Shown here one piece after another: positions 1 through 12,200 of a DNA stretch of 64,000 nt; positions within the stretch are counted from its first letter, which is position 1, and every line of letters begins with the position of its first letter. Below the pieces are notes generated by a model. That model had not been told where the DNA came from. It ran no database searches and worked only from the letters and a program-made list of their open reading frames with translations. This stretch comes from Actinostola sp. cb2023 (lineage: Eukaryota; Cnidaria; Anthozoa; Actiniaria; Actinostolidae), in the NCBI GenBank assembly GCA_033675265.1, contig JAUJYZ010000584.1, forward strand, positions 394,501 to 458,500, written 5' to 3'. A program made the translations under genes and the position numbers.

Positions 1-135
1 GATGTTGATGATGATGGTGACATTCCAGAAATTGACCCTGGTAAAGAAGAAAAAATGTCAGTATACTATGGGGAGCTAGCTGTGAAGGCTAAACATAACA
101 AAGAGCAAAGGGGTTCCTGCCTCGTACAAAAATAA
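1..135 (+). CDS. C-terminal coding end of an unidentified gene (partial)
   Basis: Frame 1 is open from the first base to a TAA at 133-135. It encodes about 44 acidic and lysine-rich residues beginning DVDDDGDIPEIDPGKEE and ending CLVQK. The composition looks like a real coding exon rather than the AT-rich DNA that follows. The gene begins outside the window and I do not recognise the family. It could also be an open stretch of a longer exon whose splice acceptor lies upstream. Confidence 0.5.
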   Translation, partial: DVDDDGDIPEIDPGKEEKMSVYYGELAVKAKHNKEQRGSCLVQK

Positions 136-175
136 TTAAAATAAATGATTGAGTATGCCATTATTAAACCAAAAA

Positions 176-180
<5 letters not shown>

Positions 181-216
<36 letters not shown>
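181..216. repeat. (TA)n microsatellite
   Basis: Alternating T and A for about 36 bases just downstream of the coding end. It may sit in the 3' flank of that gene. Confidence 0.9.
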
Positions 217-223
<7 letters not shown>

Positions 224-280
224 TTCAGGTGAAGTTCACCGGTGAAACCAAGATAGTGCTCTACAGTGAAGGAGCGAATT

Positions 281-903
281 TAACCAATATGTATACTACT
301 CAGTTTTTGAGTACATAGAGTTTAATACAATTTGTTTCGTAGACCGACGTGAAGTCAGTCCACTCTTCAGTTAATCTTCAGATTACCGTCGGTCTACGAA
401 ACAAATTGTATTAAGAGGATATTTATTTGAACATCGCGTAATATCCGCGAAAAGCGCCAAAAACGAGCGCTTTTGAACAGTTTGACTTTCGATTTTCGCT
501 TTGGATTAACACTCTAATTTTATTTTAACTAAGCACAAACTATTAAAAACAAAGTATATTGTCTGTTTAAAGCTGTTTTAGCGTTGTACAAAGCCATTTT
601 CCTGCTTTTTGTTTCAAATTTGAGCTAATTCAGGGGAAAACATCAGCAATACTAGCAAATATACAGATATAGTCCATGTGGACAGTTTTCAAATCAAATT
701 TTCACTTTGGATTAACACTCTAATTTCACTTTTACCGGTCAAAAACCATCCCAAATAGCTTTAACTCTTTGCTAAAGCAGTTTTAGCCTTGTACAAAACG
801 TATTCTCCATGCTATTGGTTTTTGGCGCTCAATACGCGCGTTCGTAAAAAATCTCCTCTTAAACTGTATGTACTCAAAAACTGAGTAGTATACATATTGG
901 TTA
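281..903. mobile_element. MITE-like element with long inverted ends
   Basis: The ends at 281-323 and 861-903 are near-perfect inverted repeats (TAACCAATATGTATAC at the left, its complement at the right). Inside is a second hairpin at about 330-412, centred on a motif beginning CAATTTGTTTCGTAGACC. Two diverged direct copies of a segment containing TTTGGATTAACACTCTAATT lie near 495 and 705. There is no coding capacity, so this is a non-autonomous DNA element or a nested pair. Confidence 0.75.
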
Positions 904-1540
904 TATATATAAATATGCATAAAATTAATTGATGTAAATATTGTAAATAATAATAATTATTGTAAATATTGTACATACATTGAACATTGTAATTTAATTA
1001 ATCTTGTAAATATATAACTTAAAACATTTTATTATTGTCTATTATTATTATTATATCATGAGCAGTACACAATGAAATTTTCATGTCAAAGAACACGACT
1101 CATAACATGAAACACATATAATAGACAAGAACCATAGTTATTATCATTTTGTAAATAAACCTTTGAATTGTCACTCTTGAGTTTTGTTTTTTTATCAACA
1201 GTTCTTTTGCTTGTTTGTTTGTTGTCTTTTTCCTTCTTTTTTTAATATTTTATACCTAATCACGGCCTCAAGTAGTGAATACTCTACATATAACTGTATA
1301 CAGTATCAGAAAATTGTAAAATCATACTAACAAACAGAAAAACATAATTGAAGCTGGAGATAGAATATCGTATGTTCACTATACTAACCTCATGGTGAAT
1401 GGGTATCCAGTCATTTCGCCCACGGACCATTTCGCCCACGCCAACTCGCCCACGCAAAAAAATATTCATCAGTCGTACGGTCATGCGTATCAAAGGTCAT
1501 ACGAGTCATGCGTATCTCAAAGGTCCACCTTGTAGACTAA
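904..1540. other. AT-rich intergenic stretch without gene
   Basis: I see only AT-rich sequence with ATT/TAA-rich runs. Near 1412-1455 there is a short cluster of the motif TCGCCCACG, which recurs at 2146. No open frame looks like a gene. Confidence 0.5.
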
Positions 1541-1542
1541 TA

Positions 1543-1832
1543 CTGTGCTTTTCGGTTGAGCTTGGAACGCATCTAGTTTTATCAATTATTTTTCGAATGT
1601 AAAATCATAGTTTGCACGTCATAATTAACTTCGCGTTGTCAAGTTAGAATTCACTTGTTGTTATCTAGATAACGCTGATTGGTTATTTTGCTCAGACTAT
1701 CAATCACTGTGTGTTATTTGTCTACAATTTGTTTGTGTCATAACGTTTGAGTCACTCTTGACAACATTATTTTTGGACTCGTTAACTAATCGATAAAACT
1801 AGACGCGTTCCAAGCTCAACCGAAAAGCGCAG
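1543..1832. mobile_element. TA-flanked inverted-repeat MITE (290 bp)
   Basis: CTGTGCTTTTCGGTTGAGC at the left end is matched by its complement at the right end, and the repeat extends about 45 bp. TA dinucleotides at 1541-1542 and 1833-1834 fit a Tc1/mariner-type target-site duplication. It has no coding capacity. Confidence 0.75.
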
Positions 1833-2649
1833 TAAACATTATATTAGTGAAACTTTAATAGCTTCATAGTAAGAAGAGTATGATGTATATACTGCTCGCT
1901 ATGTTGTTTTTCTAATAAAGTCAGTTGTAATAACTGTGTGTAATAACTGTGTTCAGCTTAGAAAACTTGAAATATAAAGTATATGATATCACACTGCATG
2001 AAGCTCACGTTTACCCTAGAAAAAAACCTGACTACTCGCAGGGAAACTTAAGTTCCACTGATATGATTGTGAGTGGATTCTTGTGAGTTCATTTTGATCA
2101 TTGGAAGGTTTTTTCTTGTGAAATCTCCCAAAAAACATTTCGCCCACGCTTGAATCGCTTCTCTGAGTTCAGTTAAACTAAAGATTATCGTAACATATCT
2201 CTATAGAATGCTATGGTGTAGGATTTATGAGGGGTGATTACCGCCAAAATTTATATTTTGATTATGCAATTCTAAAATGCCATTATGCTCTTCTCGTTTG
2301 ATATTGTAAACTGCCATTATGCAATGAAAGAATCCAACTTTTGATTATGCAATTCTAAAATGCCATTATGCTCTTCTCGTTTGATATTGTAAACTGCCAT
2401 TATGCAATGGAAGAATCCAACTTTTGATTATGCAATTATGGTCTGCCCAATTATTATAATAAAATGCAGTTATGAAGTTATGTACCAAAAAAAAAACAAG
2501 ACTTCAATTAAGCTTATACATTTCTAAAAAGCTGTGTTCATTTTGAATTTGGAGATTGACTTCGTCCAGTAAAACTGAGAATCTATCAATTCTTTGGAAA
2601 AACCCCTTATTATGATATGCTTACGTCATATACTGCATGACACTCAGAT

Positions 2650-3285
2650 GTGGAATATGGTGGGAGAGTGGAGTCTGGATCGACTACTCTCAAAATGGCG
2701 GACAACGTGGACATGATGAACAGGGAAGCAACAACAAATCATCTTCGCAGTTGGTTGTTAAATATTATAAGACGGATAGAAGTAGGCAATAATGATTCTG
2801 ACACCCTTGATTACGTACACTATCAACTTGATAGTATTTGCAGGATGATGATGAGGTGTGTTGAAGTAGGAATTATTGACGAACGAATCGTTACTATCGT
2901 AGGAGAAGCATGTGATTGTTTTAAGTCATATCAAGCTCCTGATTCATACCAAACATCGAAAGTTTTTACTGGTACTTGCGGCAGACCAAAATTCAATATA
3001 CCTAGAGAGCAACTGGAATTTCTGGTTGGAAAGAGGTTTGCTACGGCACAAATAGCCTTACTTTTGGGTGTAAGTAAGAGGACCGTCGAAAGACGTTTAG
3101 AGGAATTCAGCTTGTCAATCAGAGGGACATACGCTAAGATGACTAATGAAGAGCTTGATGTAGAAGTTTCCGGGATCTTGATGGAGTTTCCAAATACCGG
3201 TTACAAACGTATGACGGGGTTCCTGCTTTCTCGTAATTTAAGAGTACAGCAACTACGAATATTCGTGAAGCAATGCGCAGAGTGA
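2650..3285 (+). pseudogene. Transposase/integrase N-terminal fragment with HTH
   Basis: This 211-residue frame contains a helix-turn-helix-like segment around residues 115-150 (AQIALLLGVSKRTVERRL) followed by a helical region. The layout resembles the N-terminus of rve/DDE integrase-like proteins common in invertebrate and fish genomes. The frame breaks near 3250: the homologous-looking continuation (REAMRRVNPEG) is in another frame and stops soon after. The catalytic DDE domain is absent, so this is a remnant. It lies inside the 2227-4470 element between the inner inverted repeats. Family assignment rests on recognition of the pattern, not a search. Confidence 0.55.
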
Positions 3286-3884
3286 ATCCTGAGGGAACAG
3301 TTTTAAGGGCTGTAGAGATGAATATAATAGTAACATAGACACATAAACTCGTGTGTCCAGGTTTCGCGTGGTTTAAAAAACAAGTATGGAGCGGCCTTTG
3401 CTTTCTTCTTCGGTGGCACAGCAACTTGATTTCTGCTTTGTGGAGCTGGCCGGTTGCGACTACTTCCCGGTCTATTTTCGTATGGCCCAAAGAGGGAGCG
3501 AAGATTGGCACTTGTAGAATTGACATTTACTAGTAGTAGTACTGCTAGTCGCTCCAGAAAGTAGTTCAGTCGCCCCACGTAAAAGCCTTATACCTTAATC
3601 TATCTTTTTTGCATCACGTCTCTACCATGTGCGTTGTCCGCCATTTTGAGAGTAGTCGATCCAGACTCCACTCTCCCACTCATATTCCACATCTGAGTGT
3701 CATGCAGTATATGACGTAAGCATATCATAATAAGGGTTTTTTCCAAAGAATTGATCGATTCTCAGTTTTACTGGACGAAGTCAATCTCCAAATTCAAAAT
3801 GAACACAGCTTTTTAGAAATGTATAAGCTTATTGAAGTCTTGTTTTTTTTTTGGTACATAACTTCATAACTGCATTTTATTATA

Positions 3885-4039
3885 CACCTAATTTCAAAAA
3901 CGTTGTCCAATAATAATCAAAAAAGCCAAATAGGATTTCATTAAAAGACAAAAGAAGTACACTCAAGCTGAACTGTTTCGTTTGTCTTTTTGAATGAATT
4001 CGTATTTGGCTATTTGGACAACGTTTTTGAAATTAGGTG
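3885..4039. mobile_element. 155-bp TA-flanked MITE nested in the composite element
   Basis: CACCTAATTTCAAAAACGTT at the left end is mirrored at the right end, and both ends are bounded by TA (3883-3884, 4040-4041). It interrupts the inner inverted arm of the surrounding element, so it inserted later. Its ends resemble those of the MITE at 16376. Confidence 0.8.
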
Positions 4040-4478
4040 TATCAATTGGGAAGACCATAATTGCATAATCAAAAGTTGGATTCTTTCATTGCATAATGGC
4101 AGTTTACAATATCAAACGAGAAGAGCATAATGGCATTTTAGAATAGTTGGATTCTTTCATTGCATAATGGCAGTTTACAATATCAAACGAGAAGAGCATA
4201 ATGGCATTTTAGAATAGTTGGATTCTTTCATTGCATAATGGCAGTTTACAATATCAAACCAGAAGAGCATAATGGCATTTTAGAATAGTTGGATTCTTTC
4301 ATTGCATAATGGCAGTTTACAATATCAAACGAGAAGAGCATAATGGCATTTTAGAATAGTTGGATTCTTTCATTGCATAATGGCAGTTTACAATATCAAA
4401 CAAGAAGAGCATAATGGCATTTTAGAATTGCATAATCAAAATATAAATTTTGGCGGTAATCACCCCTCATAAGGATTT

Positions 4479-5565
4479 GGTATAAAATGATGAGACGACA
4501 CGCATGTTGGTGTTGAAGTGTTTGACTTCCGTAGACACTCCACGTATCCTTCGTCGTGGTCAATGTTATCCGGTAGGCACATTTTTTTCTATTTTTTATT
4601 ATTTTGGCAAAATAATATATCGTTTTTTCCACACAAGAACGACCTGGCTGGACTTTGACAACGTCGTTTTCGTCGGTCGCACTTTGTCCATATTGAAGTA
4701 TTTTTATTCCCAAGTTTCTTGCCGTGACTAAATAAAATTCACAACTGTGAAAGGCAAGATTCTCCAGGTCACATGGCTCCCAAAATATTTCAATTTTAAA
4801 TACATTTGGAGCGAACTTTCACAGAAAGAAGACCAGTACAAGTCTTGAAGTCTTGCCGCCATTTACTGATAACGAAACGTGCAACTTCGTACGGTGTTGA
4901 AGTGTTTATGCTAGACAGAAGATTTCTTCAAAAAATATTGCTATAGCTTGAAAATCTTGAATCTTGTGTATCCGGTAGACCTATTGTAACATTGATTAAA
5001 TACATTTGTACGAGTAAAATTCCTCTTAAAGACGAAAACTTCAGTTCACAACTTCCACCATGAGGCCAAATCTTGTGCTTTACGACGCTTGCAATTACCA
5101 ACGCTAAATCCGCTTTTTTCTTTGTTAACCTTCTTGAAATCTTTATGGCTCATTCATTATTGACTAAGTATATCATTGTGAGAATTTTAAGACACCTTCT
5201 CTTCTTTTATCAAGTAAATAAAAGCTGCCAAAACATATGTTTTGAAAAACAACAATGGCGCCTTTCATCACGAATTCCATTTTACATGTGTTATTCATTT
5301 GAGCCAATCAGAGCGCTCCAACCCAGTCTCCCAACATTTGCCACAGACCGGGAAATATAAACACCGCGGCAAAACGTCTGCGCATGCGCTAGTGTTCGAA
5401 GTTCCATTTCAAGATGGCGTCTGGATCATTGTTGATGATTTTAGTGGTTTATTGCAAAAAATTGCCAGAAAGCGTGTCAATAGAATTTGAAAAGCTATTT
5501 AAGAATACATAAGACATTCATTTGTAACCAAAGACTTTATTTTGGAGGCCTAAAAGGTCGAAAAA
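4479..5565. other. Intergenic, no supported gene
   Basis: Frames here are short and look like chance. I see no convincing splice pattern, repeat array or RNA gene. The stretch runs up to the 3' end of the minus-strand gene at 5570. Confidence 0.4.
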
Positions 5566-5569
5566 GTGA

Positions 5570-8560
5570 CTAAAAGGAGCCAAATGTGAGGGAGCACATG
5601 TTAAAGTTTGGGCAAAGGAGCCCTTTTATCTGCGTTAGGAATCCTTCAATTTGTTGGATTGGTGACATGCCAAGCATGGCTCCAAGCTCAGAATGTGGAT
5701 GGCTGTCCATTATGTAAATGTTGCCTCGTCTTCCAACAAAACACACAGTCATGCCGTTCATGATAACTATTGCTGCTGTGTGATGTTCGTTGTCAAGTCT
5801 GGGTAAATAAAATGCCAAAGAGCTCTGTGGTACATCTGGATTAATGGTCGTGATGGAAAGATCAAGTGTTTCTTCTAGTTTAACAGTGCCAAGCTGTGGA
5901 CGAAGATGAACATAGGCTTCAGTGACGCTAAACAATGGTGCTTGACCGGAAGATCGAGTGGCACTGTCATAGAGCTGATTTCCTCTGTGCATCGAAGAAA
6001 TAAACTGTGGCACCCATGTAACAGAGAGTGGATCAGTACCAGGATGACTTGTTATGAAGGATTTTGCCACAATCATTGCAATAAATGTGCATGCATTTGA
6101 TCCATTTCTACCAAAGAGCGTGGATTGTGATAGTTCATGTGAAAGTAACCAAAACGTGAGTGTCCCAATGTTGATTTTTTTGATATTTACACGTACTTGT
6201 GAAGGATGGCTTTGGCTTACTTGTGGAGATGGATGACTTACTTGTGGAGATGGATGACTTACTTGTGGAGATGGATGACTTACTTGTGGAGATGGATGAC
6301 TTACTTGTGGAGATGGATGACTTACTTGTGGAGATGGATGACTTACTTGTGGAGATGGATGACTTACTTGTGGAGATGGATGACTTACTTGTGGAGATGG
6401 ATGACTTACTTGTGGAGATGGATGACCTACTTGTGGAGATATAGAGGTAGGACATGGCCTACATGTAGGTTGTATTACATTAAATTTAGTGAGTTCACTG
6501 TTGATATGTGATTCCCAAGCTGATGATTGGTAGTAGGCAGGGTCTGTGGCATTGCAAAGACTAACATTAGTATCTGTATCATCATCGTCAACAGGTGTAC
6601 TGGATGAGCGTGCGTGATTAGTTGGCAGAAGAAGACTGTGATTAAAAGCTGCTGCAAGTTCATCAATTGTTTTGGAGAGATTTGGAGAACAGATGGGACA
6701 TTTATCACCAGCAAGACTATAGCAAGATGTATGTATTGTGTGAAAACAGGCTAGTCTGATTGCTTTAGACAAGGAGTCTGTTACTTGACATTCGGCGAAG
6801 TCACACATTAATGATTCATTAGGCTTGCTTTCTGGATTGCTTTTGGTGTATTTGTATGCTAGAGGTAGTGCTTTAGTGTCAACTATTGTATCAAAGGTGT
6901 GAAGGTAGAATTTTGGCTCTTGTTTCTTTCTTCTTGAGTTCAAATCTTGTGAAACCTAAAAGTAAGACATAAACATGAACTGATTGTACAAATATACTTA
7001 ACATATTTTATTGAATATAAATACCTGCTTTGATTTTCCAAGGTTCTGACCAATCCTTTTTATCAACAAAAGTATTACCTTAGCAGCTTTCCCTGCCACA
7101 ACAGATATATCTTTTTCTGAATTTCCTCTTGTGTATTGATTGGCGAAGTGATCTTGAAAACTTTTGTTTGACTTGGAGGCAGCAATAATAGTTGCTTTGT
7201 TTTGAATTTCTTGTGCACTGTTATGTTTTTGTATATTTCTACGAAGGACGCCATTCCAAATTTCTACCTTTTTTTCAGTAATGAGTACCATCCACAGCTT
7301 TTTTAGGTTGTAATATGCAGGAAAGAACATTTTGTGATAACAGAGGTCGCTTAACATTGAAAGTGTAGAACGATCATAGTGCTTTCGTTTCCAGATAATG
7401 AACAAAACTAGCAATCGTAGCATAATAGCAATGTAGCAGTCTAAGTCCCCAGAACGAAATGTGACTGGGTAATGGTAGAATGATATGGGAATAACTTCAT
7501 CAAGCAGGTGAAGAAAACATGCATACTCAATATCCTTACAAAGTTTGAATTTTGCCAGAACTTTAGAACGGATTTTGAGCCAACCTAGGAAAACAGCAGT
7601 GATCACACAAGTGAATGCGAAATGGCTTTGGTTTTGTAGGAAGATCTGACCCAAATATGTCTTTGTAGACTTTCGCCAAGATGAAATGATACATTTTTAA
7701 AACATCTTCTTGGAGATTAAGAAATACATGAAAAGGACCTTGTTCAGGTATGATGGAGAGAAAGTTAGAATTCTCATTAAGTTCTTGTGCAATTATTTTC
7801 TTTTGGTAATACCAGGTTGGCCAGTCACCTGGGGCAGGGAGAACAAATTTCTGTAAATATTGATGAAGATCCGGAGCGCATTCTAGAACATGACAAAGAG
7901 CTTTTTTATAATCCTCCATACTTTTGAGTGGTTGTTCAAATTCATCTATTAGTAGAGTGGTTTCCAAAGTACAAAGATCATCACGAGATAAACCAGAATA
8001 AACTCTGAAATGATAGAAGAAATGGCCAATGGTCAGTCTTATTAATTTTAAAAGCTTGTTGAACAAAAAGTTGAAACATTTAGCAGCATTGAAAAGTAAA
8101 CATTGGCAGTTTTTCTTCCCAAGACAAGGCTCCCTTTGAATTTGAAAAACTCTAATTGTATCATAATTTCCATGAATGAGATTGAATATTACCAGAAATA
8201 ATACTTGAAATAATACCTTAATTCTTTCAGCTGATGTTGGATATCTGTTGGGCTTATATTTTGATTTTGATTTTGTTTTCCCATATAAGTATTATTCATT
8301 TGGTTCTTGTTGTCTTCAATCAAGTGGTGAATGTATTCACTCGCTATTCCTCCTCTACAAAGTGTTTCTGTACATTCAGCACCAACAAGCTTGATTTGGC
8401 TATGTTGTAAACATCCACTAGGTATTTCCACTGCTGGTACACTTGGATGTACATCTAGCAGGCTAGATGCCATGTGTGTAGCAATGGAAAGTTTTAAATC
8501 TGATGGCATTCTAATTGTCAAAATATTATGGAAGTCATCCAGTAGGTTTATCATCAGAAA
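5570..8560 (-). CDS. Multi-exon DUF6589-like / RING / cysteine-protease-like protein
   Basis: Approximate minus-strand exons are 8219-8560, 7580-8005, 7024-7579 and 5570-6953. The 70-base intron 6954-7023 and the intron 8006-8218 have plausible GT/AG borders. The first three blocks resemble the DUF6589 proteins abundant in cnidarians and other invertebrates and linked to transposable elements. The last exon starts with a RING-like cluster (CFHTIHTSCY then CPIC), followed by a tandem repeat rich in SPQVSHP. Its tail has a possible Cys-His-Asp arrangement: C in GSNACTFIAM, H in DNEHHTAA, D in IYIMDSHPH. That suggests a papain-fold or deubiquitinase-like protease. Near 7580 the frame changes without a normal-sized intron, so a small frameshift or micro-intron is possible. 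Domain names are inference. Confidence 0.55.
6214..6437. repeat. 21-bp coding tandem repeat (about 11 units)
   Basis: Near-identical copies of GATGGATGACTTACTTGTGG plus one base. The 21-bp unit keeps frame, so the minus-strand protein carries a heptapeptide SPQVSHP array. All six frames stay open across it, and only the minus-strand frame continues into flanking coding sequence. Confidence 0.95.
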
Positions 8561-8574
8561 TCCTCCCTAAAAAG

Positions 8575-9290
8575 AACCTGCATATTAATGGATAGGCTAC
8601 ATGTACATGTTATAGACCACTCTCAAAATTATACATTTAAAAAATAAATTTACGGTAACTGCAAAAAAAAGTATAACAAATTTCCTGACAACAATCGGGG
8701 CCGGATACGGCTTTGTACGGACCAGCTCCAAAAATCCGTATCTGCCGGCCAATCACGTGACTTTCTCCAAAGGTTTTATTAAGAGCGCGCGCATGGGGAA
8801 ATACAGGTCATATGATAATTATCGGCGGTCGGTTTTGAAAACGACCCTAAAAGGTACGCATAAATTACAAGAGTTGTTGAAGCCATGTTGATTTCGACCC
8901 CTAAAAGGTACGGCCATATATATGGCGAAAAAGTGATTGTGCTGATATCGTTTAATCAGTGACTGGACAACATCTTTCTGTTCTTTCAATTAACCCTAAA
9001 AGGTACGGACTCGTGTTACGTAACTGACTTTTGTGTCGGAACCCTAAAAGGTACAGTTCACATGAAATATTTTCAACCCTAAAAGGAGCGCCGATCACTC
9101 CTACCACTTGGACAAAGGGAGTACCCCCCCCCCCCTCCCCCCCGGGGTCTGTATATTAGGTTTAGAAAGAGCTATAGCTATTTAAAATACATGTAAGCAA
9201 TTTGCCGATCATATAATTTAATTTTCAGAATGTAGTTTCTTTGACAATGTGGACAACTAATACATTGAAGTATTAATAATTCAATATCAA
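8575..9290. repeat. Gene-free stretch with dispersed CCCTAAAAGGTAC motif and poly-C
   Basis: Between the minus-strand gene and the transporter, CCCTAAAAGGTAC or a close variant occurs near 8844, 8901, 8994, 9043 and 9078, always in the same orientation and irregularly spaced. A C-rich run follows near 9124-9143. Related motifs recur at 10003-10075, 10423, 10471 and 38990-39250. No gene is visible. Confidence 0.65.
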
Positions 9291-9294
9291 GAGA

Positions 9295-12200
9295 ATGGGC
9301 AGCACAGAAAACACTGAAGATCTGTTGCCTCTGATCAAAGGAAGCTGTCGCTCAAGTTCCAGTCACGGCCGCAGTCATCTTCCAGGAAAACAAACCTCCA
9401 AGACTTATGTGACCGTGTGTATCTTGATAACGGAGCTGTGTGAGAGATTGACCTTTTATGGGATAACAGCTAATTTAGTACCCTTTTGTAGAGATGTGCT
9501 TGGTTTGAGTGGCACAATGCCTTCTACTTTCAAAGGTATATTGTACAATTGAAGGGCTCCCTGCAAGAACAACGTAAGTGATCTCTGATCAAAATCTAAA
9601 TTCTCCTCAATATTCTATGAATTTCAAAGGAGAATTTGGGTTTTGATCACAAGTCACTTACTCCGTACTTGCAGGGACCCCTTCAATTGGTACATTTAAT
9701 TGAACTCTTTCTTTCTTCTTTGGTTATAAAAAATAGTACAGTAGAACCCTGCTATCTCGAACTCGGTTATCTCGTATACTTAAACCCTTTCCCTTGGGTC
9801 ATTTTTCCAGTCAATTACTATCGGTTATCTCGAACTCCTGCTATCTCGAACAATTTATTGATTCCCTTGGGAGTTCGAGATAACGGGGTTCTACTGATTA
9901 GCAAACAATAAGTTTTTGAAGTACATAATGTCATGTTTGTGCACCCCGGGGGTGGGTGGGGGTGGCACTACCCATACATGAGGTGACTGGGATGCTCATT
10001 GTAGTCCTTTTAGGGTTTGAAATCCGCGATTTGGTACTGTTTAGGGAGTCTCAGATTTAAAAGGACCCAAGACACCAAGTCAGTACCTTTTAGCTTGTAC
10101 GTTAGACTGTGAACAACCCCCCTTTTCCCTCCAGACTCAAACTCTCTCCAATCCTCGCACGTCCGGAATTTCTTTCTCTCTCGTTCAACTGAGTCTGGGT
10201 GGAAAAGGGGGACTGTTCACAATCTAGACCTGTGTCATCTGCCAGCAAATAAAATAATGACAGATTTTAATTATGTTTTGAACCCCTAACATTTGTTTTG
10301 CGAAGCTTCTGAGGCGTTCCAAATTAACCGCACGATGCAAAGGAATTTTAATTAAAATGATACTTACAATAATAATAATTGAATAAAATTGTAAAAAAGA
10401 ACTTATTGAGACTTGGTACCTCTTAGGGGTGAACATTATTTCATGCCACACCCACATGGAAGAGACTCGGGTACCTTTTAGGGGTCATGTTCCGACGAGC
10501 ATCTCCGTCACTTTTGTATGGAAGTCTCCCCCGGGATGTATGTGCACATTGTTTCTCATGGGATTCCTGTGGCAGAGCATAATTGTGCATGTTAGACATA
10601 CATACATGCACACTATTAAATGTGCATGCATATATACTGCGCATGACAATTCTGCGAGAATTGATCCTGATAGCTCAATAACATCAAACAGCTAGACTAT
10701 CACAGGAAGACCATCAAAAAGGCAGCTACAGTACAGGGGGTCACTTCTATCCAGAGACAAATCCTACGTGTACATTTACATTTTGTGGGATCCCTGTGAT
10801 AATGGAAATGAGGCTGAAGGAATTAAGGCACATTCTTTTTCTCTCTTCTGTAACACAGGAATCCCAAAGAAGAGATTGTTAAATGCTATGTGGGAAATTA
10901 AGGGGTCAGTTTGGCAAGGGGTGTATATTTTTAGGGCATGGTAAAGAAGCGAGAGGGATAATAATAATTAATCATGTTTATGTAACAGGTACTTGCTATT
11001 TCATCCCAGTACTTGGAGGCTGGCTGGCGGATCGTTACTTGGGCCGCTTCAATTTAATATATGGAAGCTCTCTTATATATTTTGTGGGGACTCTACTACT
11101 CTCTGCAGTATCTGTTGACGACAAAGATTATAAAACATACACACACGGTAGCTATTTAAAACAAGACTGGAAGATCGGCTATTTTGTCGTTGCATTGATT
11201 TTCCTTGCTTTTGGCACTGGAGGAATAAAAGCCAACGTGTCCCTCTTTGGAGCTGACCAAGTGCGAGATCATGGACCAGGGGCCATTCAGAAATTCTTTA
11301 ACTGGTTTTACTGGTTTATTAACATTGGTTCTTTTATTTCGTTCACATTGGTCGTGTTCGTTCAACAAGACTATGGCTTCTTTTACGGTTATGCTATCAC
11401 TGCAGGGACCATGTTTCTTGGAGTCATAGCATTTTGTATCAGTCGGAATAAGTATATCGTGCACCCTCCTGGAGGAAGCACATTAGGTGACACATTCAAA
11501 ATTATTACCTTAGCTATTAAGCGATCGAGAAAGAGTGAACGCCCCATACCAAAAATTAAGGGAGATAGTTGGTTAGACCGAGCCAAGGATTCCAGGGGAG
11601 GGCACTTCTCTGCCAGCGAAGTAGACGATGTTAAGGCATTACTGAGAATTATGCCTATTTTTGCAATGTTTATAATTTACTGGACTCTTTATTCACAGGT
11701 GAGTTCAAGTATCTGCTTAATATATCGTCTTCTATTATTTTTGCCCTCGATTACTTTCCATTCTGTACATTTCTCATTTTACTTTCCATCCCTTCTCTCT
11801 CCTTCTTTTCTCTCATCTCATCTTCTGATCTCTTCCAGTCTTACATGCATCTCTTCTCATTTCATCTCCTCTCTTCCCTTCTCCCTTCCCTTCTCTTTTC
11901 TCTTCCCTTCTCCTCCCTTCCCTTCTCTTCACTTCTCTTCTCTTCCCTTTTCCTCCCTTCCCTTCCCTTCTCTTCTCTTGTCCTCCCTTCTCTTCTCTTC
12001 TCTTCCCTTCTCTTCTCTTCCCTTCTCTTCCCTTCTCTTCTCTTCCCTTCTCCTCCTCTTCTCTTCTCCTGTCTTTTCTCGCTATTGCAGACTCGCTATT
12101 ATGCACACTACATTAATTAATGTTATCTTTATTATTTTCAACTATATTGTCAGTAATGAAGTTATACTTACAGCCCCAAGAGTGTATCGCTATAATAAGA

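Larger units (their letters stand above)
2227..4470. mobile_element. 2.2 kb composite DNA transposon with nested inverted repeats
   Basis: The outer ends are inverted copies (ATGAGGGGTGATTACCGCC at 2227, its complement ending at 4470). They are flanked by TAGGATTT (2219-2226) and AAGGATTT (4471-4478), an 8-bp duplication with one mismatch. Subterminal blocks carry tandem repeats containing GCCATTATGC: about two units on the left and five units of about 74 bp on the right (4065-4430). An inner inverted repeat pairs about 2463-2710 with 3638-3885. The single cargo frame (2650-3285) is a transposase fragment. An 8-bp duplication would suit hAT-type elements. Confidence 0.8.

Noticed and set aside
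3143..3578. Minus-strand frames near the transposase remnant
   Set aside because: No domain, and they overlap the inverted repeat and remnant; probable chance frames.
6199..6511. Plus-strand frames over the 21-bp repeat
   Set aside because: They are shadows of the minus-strand coding repeat and end right after it.
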